Assembly: GCA_964511185.1 (NCBI GenBank)
Contig: CAZEDU010000055.1
Span: 1 to 32,240, forward strand
Source: CAZEDU01 sp964511185
GTDB taxonomy: Bacteria; Myxococcota; Myxococcia; Myxococcales; Myxococcaceae
Direction: 5' to 3'
Length of the DNA: 32,240 bases
Positions 22,770-30,425 of the stretch are shown here, in pieces. A program made the position numbers and the translations under genes. The number at the start of each line of letters is the position of its first letter. Within the stretch, counting starts at the first letter, position 1. The notes beneath the pieces were generated by a model. That model worked only from the letters and a program-made list of their open reading frames with translations, did not search any database and had not been told where the DNA came from.

Positions 22770-25307
22770 ATGCCCCCGCGCTCCCATGGACGCCCCTCCC
22801 GCCGCTCGCTGCTGGCAGCCGAGGGCTGTCTGGCGGCGGCCGTGGGGGTGCTGCCGCTGACCTTGGGCGGCGCGCTCGGCGTGTCGACCTGGTGGCTCGC
22901 GGGCTGCGCGTTCCTCTCGCTGGCGTTGGTGGTCGACCGCGGCCGCGGCGTCCGGCTGCCGTTCCTCGCCGCGCTCTTGGCGGGGCTCGCCGGGGTGGGT
23001 CTGCTTCAGCTCGTCCCCTGGCCGCGCCCGCTGCTCGGGCTCTTCAGCCCAGCCGCCCAGGAGCTGCGGGACTTCGCGCTCGTGCCGCTCGGCTTGTCGC
23101 CGCACGGGCCCATCTCGCTCGACCCGCCCGCCACGTGGCGCGAGGTCGCCAAGCACCTCTCCTACGCCGCGGCGCTCACCTCGGCCGCCGCGCTCGCCCA
23201 GTCGCGCAGCGCGCGCCGGCGGCTGCTCACCGCGGTGGTACTGAGCGGCGTGCTCGTCGCCGCCATCGGGTTTCTGCACGCGCTGCTCGGGTGGACCTCG
23301 CTCTTCGGGCTGTACGCGTACCAGAGCCAGCCGCCCGCCTTCCTCACCACCTTCGGCAACCCCAACCACTTGGCCGCGTTCCTCACCTTGACCAGCACCG
23401 TGAGCTTGGGGCTCGCGCTCACCGCGCAGGACCGGCGGCGCGCCAGCTGGTACGGCGGCGGCTACCTGGTGATGGGCGCCGGCGTGCTGCTCTCGCTCTC
23501 GCGCGGCGGCATCTTCTTCTTCGTGGCGACGCAGGTGCTGCTCGCGGCGGTGCTCTGGCGCACGCGACAAGCCGAGCTCCGCGCCACCAGCCCTCGGCGT
23601 GAGGCCCCGCCGCCCCTCGGCAAGCGCGGGATGTTGATTCTGGCCGGCGTGGTGACCGTCTTCGCCATCGGCATGTACGTGGCGTTCGACGCGCTCGCCG
23701 CCGAGCTCGGGAGCGCGAGCTCGATCGAGCAGATCAACGCGAGCAAGATTCACCTCTGGCCGATGATGGCGGAAGGGGCGCTGGCGTTCTGGCGCCTGGG
23801 CATGGGGCGCGGCGCGTACGAGGCCGCCTTCGCCCGCTTCCAGACCCACGGGCCCGGCGTGACGTACACCCATCCCGAGAACGCGCTCCTGCAGCTCGTC
23901 AGCGAGCTCGGCGCTCCGCTCGCGGTGCTCGCGCTCGCGCTCGGCGCGTATGGGCTGTGGCGCCTGTTTCAGAAGCACGCGCGCTCGCTGCTCGACTCCG
24001 CCTTGCTCTGCGGAGTGCTGGGCGTGCTCCTGCACGACCTGCTCGACTTCAGCCTGGAGCTGCCCGCCACCGCGCTCGTCGCCGCGGTGTGCCTGGGCGT
24101 CACCAGCCGCGAAGGCGCCGAGCCCAAGCCGCGCGAGGCGGTGTGGCTGCGCCCGCGCGCGCTGCCGGCGGTGGGGCTGACGGCGGCGCTCGCCCTCGCC
24201 GCGTTGTTCATCGGCCGCGGCACGCTGGCCCGCGCGACGGCCGAGGTCGTCGCCAGGTACCAAGCCGGCGACAGCGGCGACGCGATGCGGCCCTTCGTGC
24301 TCGAGCGCATCGAACGTCACCCCGCCAGCGCGCCGCTCTACGCCGTGCTCGCGCGCGCCTACGCGAAGGAGCGCGCCACCGCGGCCGAGGCGCTCGCCTT
24401 CGTCAACCGAGCCCTCTTTCTGCGCCCGCTCGACATGGAGTCGCACCGCACCGCGGCGCGCTCGCTGCTCGCGCTGGGGCGGAGAAGCCAGGCGTTCCTC
24501 GAGTACCGGCTGGCCTACGAGACCAACCACCAGCGGTGGACCGTGCTCGACGAGGCGGTGCGCGCGGCCCGGCAGGTGGAGGATCTCCAGTCGTTCGTCG
24601 GACCGCGCGCCGAGCTCGTGTCCGAGGTCGTGACGCGGCTGCCGGCCACGCAGCGGCCGCTGGCGCGCGCGCTGGTCGAGTGGGCGAAAGAGAGCCTCGG
24701 TGATCAGGACGTCGCCGGGCTGTGGGTGCTCTCCGCGCAGCACAAGTCGCAGGACGCGGACTACGAAGGCGCGCTCGCGGACTTACAAGAGGCCGAGCGG
24801 CGCGCGCCGGGCGACGTCGAGGCGGCGCTCGTGCGCGCTTCGGTGCTGGTCGGCATGGGCAGGGTGGACGAGGCGGTCGCCGCGCTGAACGAGCGCGCGC
24901 TGCAGCGGCCACAAGACGCCAAGCTGTCGTTTCATCTGGCCGAGACGCTGCTGCACGTGCGGCAGCCGCGGGCAGCGCGGGAGGTGTTGACGCGCCTGTC
25001 GCCGTTCCTCTCCAGCCTGAACGACCGGGTGCGGCTGCTGCGGCTCGAAGGGAAGGCGTTCCACACCGAAGGGCGCCACGCGCTCGCGCTCGAGGCGTAT
25101 CAGCGGGCCGCGCGGCTGAGCCCGAGCTCCGCGCAGCTGCACTACGACATCGCGTCGGTGCAGGAGTCGCTCAAGAACCATCCAGCCGCCATCGACGCGA
25201 TTCGGCAGGGCATGAAGTTCGACCACCCGAGCAACGCGCCGAAGATGACCGAGTGGATGGAGCGGCTGCGGAAGCAGAGCCCGGCGCCGTTCGTCGGCCG
25301 AGACTAG
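22770..25307 (+). CDS. O-antigen ligase (Wzy_C/WaaL-like) with C-terminal TPR domain
   Basis: This 845-residue protein has two parts. Residues 1-~470 hold about a dozen hydrophobic helices and the Wzy_C hallmark TFGNPNHLAAFL (~194-205), followed by YLVMGAGVLLSLSRGGI and a periplasmic loop with FWRLGMGRGAYEAAFARF and THPENALLQLVSELG. Residues ~480-845 are soluble and built of TPR-like helix pairs: PASAPLYAVLARAYAKE, DADYEGALADLQEAERR, GRHALALEAYQRAARLS and AQLHYDIASVQES. Members of this family either ligate lipid-linked glycan to lipid A-core in the periplasm or polymerise it; TPR-fused forms occur in bacteria that also glycosylate proteins, so the acceptor is open. Start ATG 22770. The stop overlaps that of the convergent arginase-family gene (25304-25307). 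Confidence 0.85.
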   Translation: MPPRSHGRPSRRSLLAAEGCLAAAVGVLPLTLGGALGVSTWWLAGCAFLSLALVVDRGRGVRLPFLAALLAGLAGVGLLQLVPWPRPLLGLFSPAAQELRDFALVPLGLSPHGPISLDPPATWREVAKHLSYAAALTSAAALAQSRSARRRLLTAVVLSGVLVAAIGFLHALLGWTSLFGLYAYQSQPPAFLTTFGNPNHLAAFLTLTSTVSLGLALTAQDRRRASWYGGGYLVMGAGVLLSLSRGGIFFFVATQVLLAAVLWRTRQAELRATSPRREAPPPLGKRGMLILAGVVTVFAIGMYVAFDALAAELGSASSIEQINASKIHLWPMMAEGALAFWRLGMGRGAYEAAFARFQTHGPGVTYTHPENALLQLVSELGAPLAVLALALGAYGLWRLFQKHARSLLDSALLCGVLGVLLHDLLDFSLELPATALVAAVCLGVTSREGAEPKPREAVWLRPRALPAVGLTAALALAALFIGRGTLARATAEVVARYQAGDSGDAMRPFVLERIERHPASAPLYAVLARAYAKERATAAEALAFVNRALFLRPLDMESHRTAARSLLALGRRSQAFLEYRLAYETNHQRWTVLDEAVRAARQVEDLQSFVGPRAELVSEVVTRLPATQRPLARALVEWAKESLGDQDVAGLWVLSAQHKSQDADYEGALADLQEAERRAPGDVEAALVRASVLVGMGRVDEAVAALNERALQRPQDAKLSFHLAETLLHVRQPRAAREVLTRLSPFLSSLNDRVRLLRLEGKAFHTEGRHALALEAYQRAARLSPSSAQLHYDIASVQESLKNHPAAIDAIRQGMKFDHPSNAPKMTEWMERLRKQSPAPFVGRD

Positions 25308-26413
25308 AGCGCGGCCAACAGCGCGCGCAGGTAGCGAACGGCCAGGCCCACCGTGCGGCGAGCGCTCTCGGGCGTGCGCTGGAGCGCGGGCGCGACCTCC
25401 ATCACGTCGCCTCCGCACAGCCCCACTTCCTTCCCCAACCGCTCGATGAGCGCCACCACCCAGTCGGGGTCGAGGCCTTGCGGCTCGGGCGTGCCGGTGG
25501 CGTCCGCCCAGCGCGCGTCGGTGCCGTCGATGTCGTTGGAGAAATAAACCGCCTTCACGCCGGTCTGCCGGACGTGGCCGAGCACCGCGTCGAGCGCCGC
25601 CGCGGGGTCGCGCAGAATGTCTTCGGCCCAGAATTGCCGCACGTCGTATTTCTGCTCCCAGTGCTCGCGGCGCTTGCCTGACGCGCGGGTGCCGACCTGC
25701 ACCAGCCGGCCGCCCCGGCCGAGCAGCTCGTTGGCGTGGTAGCTCCAGGTCGCGAAGCAGTACTTCACGCCGAGCCGCTCCTCGAGCAGGTCGGTGTGCG
25801 CGTCGGGCTGCACGATGCCCCACGGCTCCCGGCGCGCGCGGGAGAGCGCCCAGGCGGCGGGCAGCGCGGTGGAGTGGTCCCCGCCGAGCAGCACCGGCTT
25901 GACTTGGGGGTTGAGGGAGAAAATCAAGTCGAGCGCGCGCTCGCCGATGGAGAGGGGAGAGACCGGCAGGCGCGCCGAGGCCTCCGCGGGGAGCTGCGGG
26001 TAGAGCGCCGCGCGGCTTCGCGCGAGCTGATCCGCCGAGAGCATGGAGTCGTGCAGGAGCTGCGGCACGACGAAGACGTCGCCCACATCGACGATGCCTC
26101 GCGCGGCTGCCGCTTCGGGCCAGTCCGGGGCTTCTTCGAGCAGGCGGGTGCGAATTGACTGGGGGCCTAAGTTCGCGCCCCGGAGAAAGCCAGCGCCCAC
26201 GTCGGAGGGAATGCCGAGCACCACCACGCGCGCGGTGGGGATCGCCGCGAGCGCCGCGCGCCAACGCGCGTGCACCTGGGCTTCGGTGTCGGCGCGGTAG
26301 AGGGTCTTCTGCAGCGCGAGCTGGTCGGCCTTGCCGGTGGAGACGAGGTAGAGGCCGCCGGCGGCCGGGCGGAGGAGGGTGGAGAGCTCGTCGAGGGGCG
26401 AAAGAACGCTCAC
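25304..26413 (-). CDS. Arginase/agmatinase/formimidoylglutamase (ureohydrolase) family protein
   Basis: This 369-residue protein of the ureohydrolase fold uses two Mn ions. The three metal-binding motifs are present: GGDHS at 177-181 (H180), DAHTD at 204-208 (D204, H206, D208), and SNDIDGTDA at 292-300 (D294, D296). GTPEPQGL follows shortly, as in active members; the usual DP after the third motif is DA here. About 90 residues precede the first strand (VVVLGIPSDVGAGFLRGANL), longer than typical agmatinases. Substrate choice (agmatine, arginine, guanidinobutyrate, formimidoylglutamate) cannot be read from sequence. Start GTG 26413. It converges with the ligase gene, overlapping by 4 bases at the stops, and has no metabolic neighbours, so its role in this context is unclear. 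Confidence 0.88.
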   Translation of the reverse strand: MSVLSPLDELSTLLRPAAGGLYLVSTGKADQLALQKTLYRADTEAQVHARWRAALAAIPTARVVVLGIPSDVGAGFLRGANLGPQSIRTRLLEEAPDWPEAAAARGIVDVGDVFVVPQLLHDSMLSADQLARSRAALYPQLPAEASARLPVSPLSIGERALDLIFSLNPQVKPVLLGGDHSTALPAAWALSRARREPWGIVQPDAHTDLLEERLGVKYCFATWSYHANELLGRGGRLVQVGTRASGKRREHWEQKYDVRQFWAEDILRDPAAALDAVLGHVRQTGVKAVYFSNDIDGTDARWADATGTPEPQGLDPDWVVALIERLGKEVGLCGGDVMEVAPALQRTPESARRTVGLAVRYLRALLAAL

Positions 26414-26494
26414 GCGGAATGCACGCTACACCGCGGAACGTCGTCCGCGAATGAGATCCCGCGACAGGAGGAGTCAACTGATGAGCGGGACAAG

Positions 26495-26638
26495 GCCGTC
26501 GCCGTCGCCGTCGCCGCTCACGTCAACGACAACGACAACGACAACGACAACGTCAGCGTCAACGTCAACGTCAACGACGTCGTAGTCGTAGTCGTAGTCG
26601 TAGTCGTAGTCGTAGTCGTGGCCGGCGACGGCGTCGTG
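26495..26638. repeat. In-phase hexanucleotide tract, 24 units with CG at positions 3-4 of nearly every unit
   Basis: The tract can be read as 24 consecutive six-base units. They are GCCGTC x3, GCCGCT, CACGTC, AACGAC x4, AACGTC, AGCGTC, AACGTC x2, AACGAC, GTCGTA x6, GTCGTG, GCCGGC, GACGGC and GTCGTG. Every unit but none other than variable flanking letters keeps CG in the middle. The AACGAC/AACGTC half and the GTCGTA half are near inverse complements, meeting at ACGACGTCGT (26574-26583), so the tract could also fold back on itself. It occupies most of the 316-base spacer 26414-26729. The remaining 91 bases to the next gene contain nothing I can name. Confidence 0.9.
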
Positions 26639-26729
26639 AACGGCCTTTCGCGAACAAATCCGCCCCAGCGCGCAACCGCCTGGGGCATCGCCGCGACAAT
26701 GAAAGAGCCCCGCCCGCCAGGATTCGCGC

Positions 26730-27215
26730 ATGCCCGCAGTGCTCGTGCCGAGACTCTCCGTCGCTCCCGTTCGTGTGACGGTGCGGCCGACGCGGCCTGT
26801 GGCGCGCCCGGTGGGGCTCCGCTCCGTTCACGTGCCCTTGTCTCGCCGGCCCGAGACGCCGCTGGCGCGGGCGCAGCGGCTGATGCGCGACTTCTTTCAG
26901 CCCTCGGCGCCGCACACCCACCGCGTCACGCTGGTGCGCGCGTTCCTCGACCAGCTCCGACGCATTCCTCCGCCCGCCGGGCGAACCTCGCGGCTGCTGC
27001 TCTACCCAGGCACCAGCGCCGACGCGGCGCGGCTGTTCGCGTACCTGAGCCGTCGCGGCCGCGCGCACGCCGCGCCTGGGTACGGCGCGCCGCTCTACCT
27101 GCTGCACGACGGCATTCGCGTGGGCATGCGCAAAGGCAAAGTGGGCGGCACCCCGACCATCGACGTGATGGTGCCGGGGCAGAAGAAGAACTTGAAGATC
27201 AAGTTCGTGGCGTGA
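26730..27215 (+). CDS. Hypothetical protein (161 residues)
   Basis: I do not recognise a family. ATG 26730 follows AGGA at suitable spacing, and the coding frame is consistent to TGA at 27213-27215. The first ~40 residues are rich in Arg, Pro and Val (RLSVAPVRVTVRPTRPVARP) and probably disordered. Residues ~45-85 look helical (ARAQRLMRDFFQPSAP, VTLVRAFLDQLRRIPPP). The second half is strand-like with LLLYPGTSADAARLFAYLSR and a basic ending GKVGGTPTIDVMVPGQKKN. The protein is strongly basic and has no signal peptide or membrane helix; nucleic-acid binding is possible but only a guess. It sits between the hexamer tract and the lipid A/LPS-export block, on the same strand. Confidence 0.65.
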   Translation: MPAVLVPRLSVAPVRVTVRPTRPVARPVGLRSVHVPLSRRPETPLARAQRLMRDFFQPSAPHTHRVTLVRAFLDQLRRIPPPAGRTSRLLLYPGTSADAARLFAYLSRRGRAHAAPGYGAPLYLLHDGIRVGMRKGKVGGTPTIDVMVPGQKKNLKIKFVA

Positions 27216-27267
27216 GCCGCTCAGGCTGGATGGCCATCGCGCACCGCGTGTAATAAGCCCGCCCCGC

Positions 27268-28188
27268 GTGACGCCCTCGTGGCCCAAACGAACCAAGCGC
27301 CTCGTCCGCTTCGCGCTCGTGCGCGCGCTGCTCGCCATCGTCTCGAGGCTCCCGCTGCCGTGGGCGTCGGCGGCGGGCGAGCGGCTGGGCCTCGTCGCGG
27401 GGCGGCTCGCGGCGGGGGAGCGCCGCAAAGCGCTCGCGTCTCTACAGCGCGCCTTCCCCGAGCTGCCGCCCGCGGAGCACCAAGCGCTCGTCGACCGCTG
27501 CTTCCGCCACCTGGGGCGCATGGCCTTCGAGCTCGCCTGCATCTCGCAGCTCGACCGCGACATCGAGCGGCACGTCGAGTGGCCCGAACCCGACCGCGCG
27601 GTGTTGGACCAAGCGCTCGCCCGAGGCCGCGGCGTGGTCTTCGTGTCCGGGCACGTGGGCAACTGGGAGCTGCTCGCCCGCCGCGTCGCGCTCGCCGGTT
27701 ACCCGTCGCAGAGCATCGCCAAGGAAGCGAGCGACGCTCACCTCACCGCGCTGATTGAAGCCTTTCGGCGGAGCGGTCGTCTCAAGACCATCTGGCGCGG
27801 ACAGCCGGGCGCGGCCAAGCAGATGCTGCGCGCCTTGAAGGCGGGTGAAATCTTGGGCCTGTTGATTGATCAGGACACGAAGGTGCAGTCGGTGTTCGTG
27901 CCCTTCTTCGGCGACCTCGCCTCCACCCCGCGCGCGGCCGCGGATTTGGCGCTGCGCACCGGCGCGCCGCTGATCGTCGGCTTCTGCGTGCGCGCGCAGG
28001 GCCGTCACCGCATCTCGATGGAGGAGGTCCCCGCCTCGGCGGATCCGACCGCGGTCACCGCGGAGCTGACGGCCCGCATCGAGCGGACCATCCGTGCCTA
28101 TCCCGAGCAGTGGGTCTGGATGCACCAACGCTGGAAGACCAAGCCCACCCAGGTGGTTGACCCGGCGGTTCAACTCAACGATGTCTAG
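27268..28188 (+). CDS. LpxL/HtrB-type lipid A acyltransferase
   Basis: This 306-residue inner-membrane-associated enzyme adds a secondary acyl chain to Kdo-lipid A or an equivalent precursor, from acyl-ACP. An N-terminal hydrophobic anchor (FALVRALLAIVSRLPLPW) precedes the catalytic domain. The HX4(D/E) motif is H129-VGNW-E134 in SGHVGNWE. GLLIDQDTKVQSVFVPFFG and TPRAAADLALRTGAPLIVG match the substrate-binding blocks of the family, and the C-terminal EQWVWMHQRWK is its standard ending. Which acyl position is used is not evident, so LpxL and LpxM are not distinguished. GTG 27268 is used; no strong ribosome site is visible. Its last bases overlap the lptC start (28181), and lptC-lptA-lptB follow directly, giving a lipid A synthesis and export operon. 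Confidence 0.9.
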   Translation: MTPSWPKRTKRLVRFALVRALLAIVSRLPLPWASAAGERLGLVAGRLAAGERRKALASLQRAFPELPPAEHQALVDRCFRHLGRMAFELACISQLDRDIERHVEWPEPDRAVLDQALARGRGVVFVSGHVGNWELLARRVALAGYPSQSIAKEASDAHLTALIEAFRRSGRLKTIWRGQPGAAKQMLRALKAGEILGLLIDQDTKVQSVFVPFFGDLASTPRAAADLALRTGAPLIVGFCVRAQGRHRISMEEVPASADPTAVTAELTARIERTIRAYPEQWVWMHQRWKTKPTQVVDPAVQLNDV

Positions 28189-28735
28189 GCCGATGGCTCA
28201 GCGCTCACGACTTCTTCCGCTCTGGGTGGTGGTGGCGCTGGGCTGCGGCGCCCCGCCGTCCGAGATGGAAGGCGAGCGCCCGCCGGAGATCACCCTCTAC
28301 GGCGCGCGCCTGAAGAACTTCCGGGGCTCGGAGGTGCTCTACTCCGGGCGCGCGGCCAAGCTCACCTACGAGCGCGGCAGCTTCAACTTCCAAGCGACCG
28401 AAGCGCTCGTGCGCTTCCCCAGCCGCTCGCAGCAGGCCGCCAGCGTCGCCGCCGGAGGGCTCGAGCTCCGCGCGCCGTTGCTCAGCGGCAACCTCGACAC
28501 CAAGCAGGGGGTCGGAGAGGGCGGGGTGGTGCTCCGCTCCAACTCGGGCGTGACCAGCCGGACGGATCAGGTGATGCTCGACGGCGTGCGCAACCTGGCC
28601 TGGGGCGAAAGTCCGATCAGCGTCAAAGGCCCCGGCTACGTGGTGAACGCCGAGGGCTTCGACTTCGACATCGCCAGCGAGCGCTTCGTCTTCAAGGAGA
28701 AGGTGCGAAGCCGCGTGGGAGGCGCGACGCCATGA
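28181..28735 (+). CDS. lptC: LptC, LPS export bitopic/periplasmic component
   Basis: This 184-residue protein (180 if ATG 28193 is used) begins with a hydrophobic segment SRLLPLWVVVALGC and then PPEITLYGARLKNFRGSEVL with alternating strands to the end (GGVVLRSNSGVTSRTDQVML, then YVVNAEGFDFDIASERFVF). In E. coli, LptC is a single-helix anchored protein in the LptB2FGC complex that receives LPS and passes it to LptA; YS-x-RAAKLTYERGSFNFQATEA is the LptC-style start of its beta-jellyroll. ALGC at the end of the hydrophobic segment reads as a lipobox, unlike the membrane helix of E. coli LptC. ATG 28181 overlaps the previous stop; ATG 28193 is an alternative. The stop overlaps lptA as ATGA. Similarity is structural more than sequence, but gene order makes the call firm. 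Confidence 0.85.
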   Translation: MSRPMAQRSRLLPLWVVVALGCGAPPSEMEGERPPEITLYGARLKNFRGSEVLYSGRAAKLTYERGSFNFQATEALVRFPSRSQQAASVAAGGLELRAPLLSGNLDTKQGVGEGGVVLRSNSGVTSRTDQVMLDGVRNLAWGESPISVKGPGYVVNAEGFDFDIASERFVFKEKVRSRVGGATP

Positions 28736-29628
28736 GCCTCGCCGCGCTGCTCGCCGCCGCGTTGCTGGCTGCCGCCCCGGGTGCCGCCGCGAAGAAGCCC
28801 AAGCCCAAGGCGGCATCGCCCAACGCGCCCGCGGTCCGTCCGGCCCAGCTCACCGAGCCCGTGCTGATCAACGCCGAGAAGCTCGAGGTGTTCGGCAAGG
28901 AAAGGCGCGCCATCTACATCGGCAACGCGGTGGCGGTGCGCGGCGCGACGACCATCAAGAGCGATCAGTTCACCGTCTACTATTCCGATACCGGCAACGA
29001 CGTGACGCGGCTGGTGGCGGAAGGGCACGTCGTCATCGTCGACGGCGACCGGCGCGCCAAGGGCGACCGCGCCGACTTCGACAACCTGACCGGCGTCGCG
29101 GTGTTGACCGGCAAGCCGGAGGCACAGCTCGGCGCCACCCACGTCACCGGCTCGCTGGTGACCTTCACCATGGGCACGGACACGGTGCAGGTCGAGAACG
29201 CGCGCACGCTGCTCGACGAGAGCAGGGCCAACAAGGTCGGCGACAAGCAGCCGGTGCGCATCGACGCCGAGAAGCTCACCGGCTATGGCAAGGAGAAGCG
29301 CGCGGTGTGGACGGGCCGGGTGCGGGCGCGCAAGGGCGACGCGCTGATCACCGCCAACCGCCTGGTCGCCAACTACAACGACTTGGAAGAGCTGACGCAC
29401 GCCGAGGCGATCGGCAACGTCGAAGTGGAAGAGCGGGACCGCTGGGCGCGCGGCGACAAGGCCGACTTCGACAACCGAAAGGGCGTGCTCGTCGTCACCG
29501 GCAACCCGCAAGCGCGACAAGGGCCCAACCGAATGAAGGGGGACCGCGTCACCTTCACGCTGGGCAGCGAGCGGCTCGAGGTCGAGAAGGCCGAGACGGT
29601 GATTCAGACCGAAGGGAGACGGCCGTGA
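28732..29628 (+). CDS. lptA: LptA, LPS periplasmic bridge protein with two OstA-like domains
   Basis: This 298-residue protein has a signal peptide (SLAALLAAALLAAAPGAAA) and a Lys/Pro/Ala linker. Two copies of the OstA/LptA domain follow: residues ~44-157 (LINAEKLEVFGKERRAIYIG) and ~175-288 (IDAEKLTGYGKEKRAVWTG). Equivalent pairs recur, such as KGDRADFDNLTGVAVLTGKP and RGDKADFDNRKGVLVVTGNP, so the halves are clearly a tandem duplication. E. coli LptA is about 185 residues with one domain and oligomerises into a bridge carrying LPS across the periplasm; a built-in double unit is an inferred equivalent of part of that oligomer. ATG 28732 overlaps the lptC stop. Its stop overlaps the lptB start as GTGA. 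Confidence 0.93.
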   Translation: MSLAALLAAALLAAAPGAAAKKPKPKAASPNAPAVRPAQLTEPVLINAEKLEVFGKERRAIYIGNAVAVRGATTIKSDQFTVYYSDTGNDVTRLVAEGHVVIVDGDRRAKGDRADFDNLTGVAVLTGKPEAQLGATHVTGSLVTFTMGTDTVQVENARTLLDESRANKVGDKQPVRIDAEKLTGYGKEKRAVWTGRVRARKGDALITANRLVANYNDLEELTHAEAIGNVEVEERDRWARGDKADFDNRKGVLVVTGNPQARQGPNRMKGDRVTFTLGSERLEVEKAETVIQTEGRRP

Positions 29629-30413
29629 GCGCTCCAGCCGGCGCGTTGGTCGCCGAGTCGCTTCAGAAGACGTACCGCGGCCGGCGGGTGGTCGACGGCG
29701 TCTCGCTCGAGGTGCGGCGCGGCGAGGTGGTCGGGCTGCTCGGCCCCAACGGCGCGGGCAAGACCACCAGCTTCAACATGGTGGTCGGCCTGGTGCGGCC
29801 CGACGGCGGCCGCGTGACGCTCAACCACGAAGACCTGACGCACTTGCCGATGCACAAGCGCGCGCGCAAGGGGCTGGGCTACTTGCCGCAAGAGGCGTCG
29901 ATTTTTCGCAAGCTCACCGTGCGCCAGAACTTCCTGGCCGTGCTCGAGCTCGAGCACGGGCTGTCCCGCTCGGATCGGCTCGACAAGGCCGACGCCCTGC
30001 TGCGCGAGTTCGGGCTCACGCATGTGGCCGACAGCTACGGCGACACGCTCTCGGGCGGCGAGCGGCGGCGCGCGGAGATCGCCCGGTCGCTCATCCCCGG
30101 CCCCACCATCATCCTCTTCGACGAGCCCTTCGCCGGCGTCGACCCCATCAACGTCGGCGAGCTGCAAAAGGAAATCGCCCGCCTCAAGGCCAAGGGGCTG
30201 GGCATCCTCATCACCGACCACAACGTGCGGGACACGCTGCAGATTTGCGACCGCGCGTACATCATCGCGCAGGGCGCCATCCTCGAAGAGGGCAGCCCGA
30301 AGGCCATCGCCAAGTCCGAGCGGGCGCGCGCGGTCTACCTGGGCGATCGCTTCAGGCTCGACGAGGGGCGCGGAGAGGGCCCGCCGCCGGAACTCAAGCG
30401 GGCCTCCGAGTAG
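29625..30413 (+). CDS. lptB: LptB, LPS export ABC transporter ATP-binding protein
   Basis: This 262-residue cytosolic ATPase powers LPS extraction from the inner membrane with LptF and LptG (not in this window). It has the Walker A GPNGAGKTTS from residue 40, the Q-loop YLPQEASIFRKLTVRQNFLAV, the signature LSGGERRRAEIARSL, and Walker B IILFDEPFAGVDP followed by the H-loop ITDHNVRDTL; all catalytic residues are present. PQEASIFRKLTV and LSGGERRR are characteristic of LptB among ABC proteins. The C-terminus (AYIIAQGAILEEGSPKAIA, then YLGDRFRLDE) continues about 20 residues past the E. coli protein. GTG 29625 is chosen since it overlaps the lptA stop; the longer frame starting at 29307 lies within lptA. 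It converges with the lipoprotein gene, 12 bp away. Confidence 0.96.
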   Translation: MSAPAGALVAESLQKTYRGRRVVDGVSLEVRRGEVVGLLGPNGAGKTTSFNMVVGLVRPDGGRVTLNHEDLTHLPMHKRARKGLGYLPQEASIFRKLTVRQNFLAVLELEHGLSRSDRLDKADALLREFGLTHVADSYGDTLSGGERRRAEIARSLIPGPTIILFDEPFAGVDPINVGELQKEIARLKAKGLGILITDHNVRDTLQICDRAYIIAQGAILEEGSPKAIAKSERARAVYLGDRFRLDEGRGEGPPPELKRASE

Positions 30414-30425
30414 CCGCTCGCTCCC

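Noticed and set aside
22419..24743. 774-residue minus-strand open frame
   Set aside because: Almost all of it is antisense to the ligase/TPR gene, with shadow-like composition (Arg, Glu, Gln, His runs). Only the last 89 codons, with a start and lipoprotein signal, look real.
26495..26638. Possible CRISPR array
   Set aside because: The units are six bases long with no spacers, so this is a simple repeat tract.
26270..27253. 327-residue frame across the hexamer tract with long Val and Asn-Asp runs
   Set aside because: The runs come only from translation of the repeat; the rest overlaps the 161-residue gene in another phase and has no family signature.
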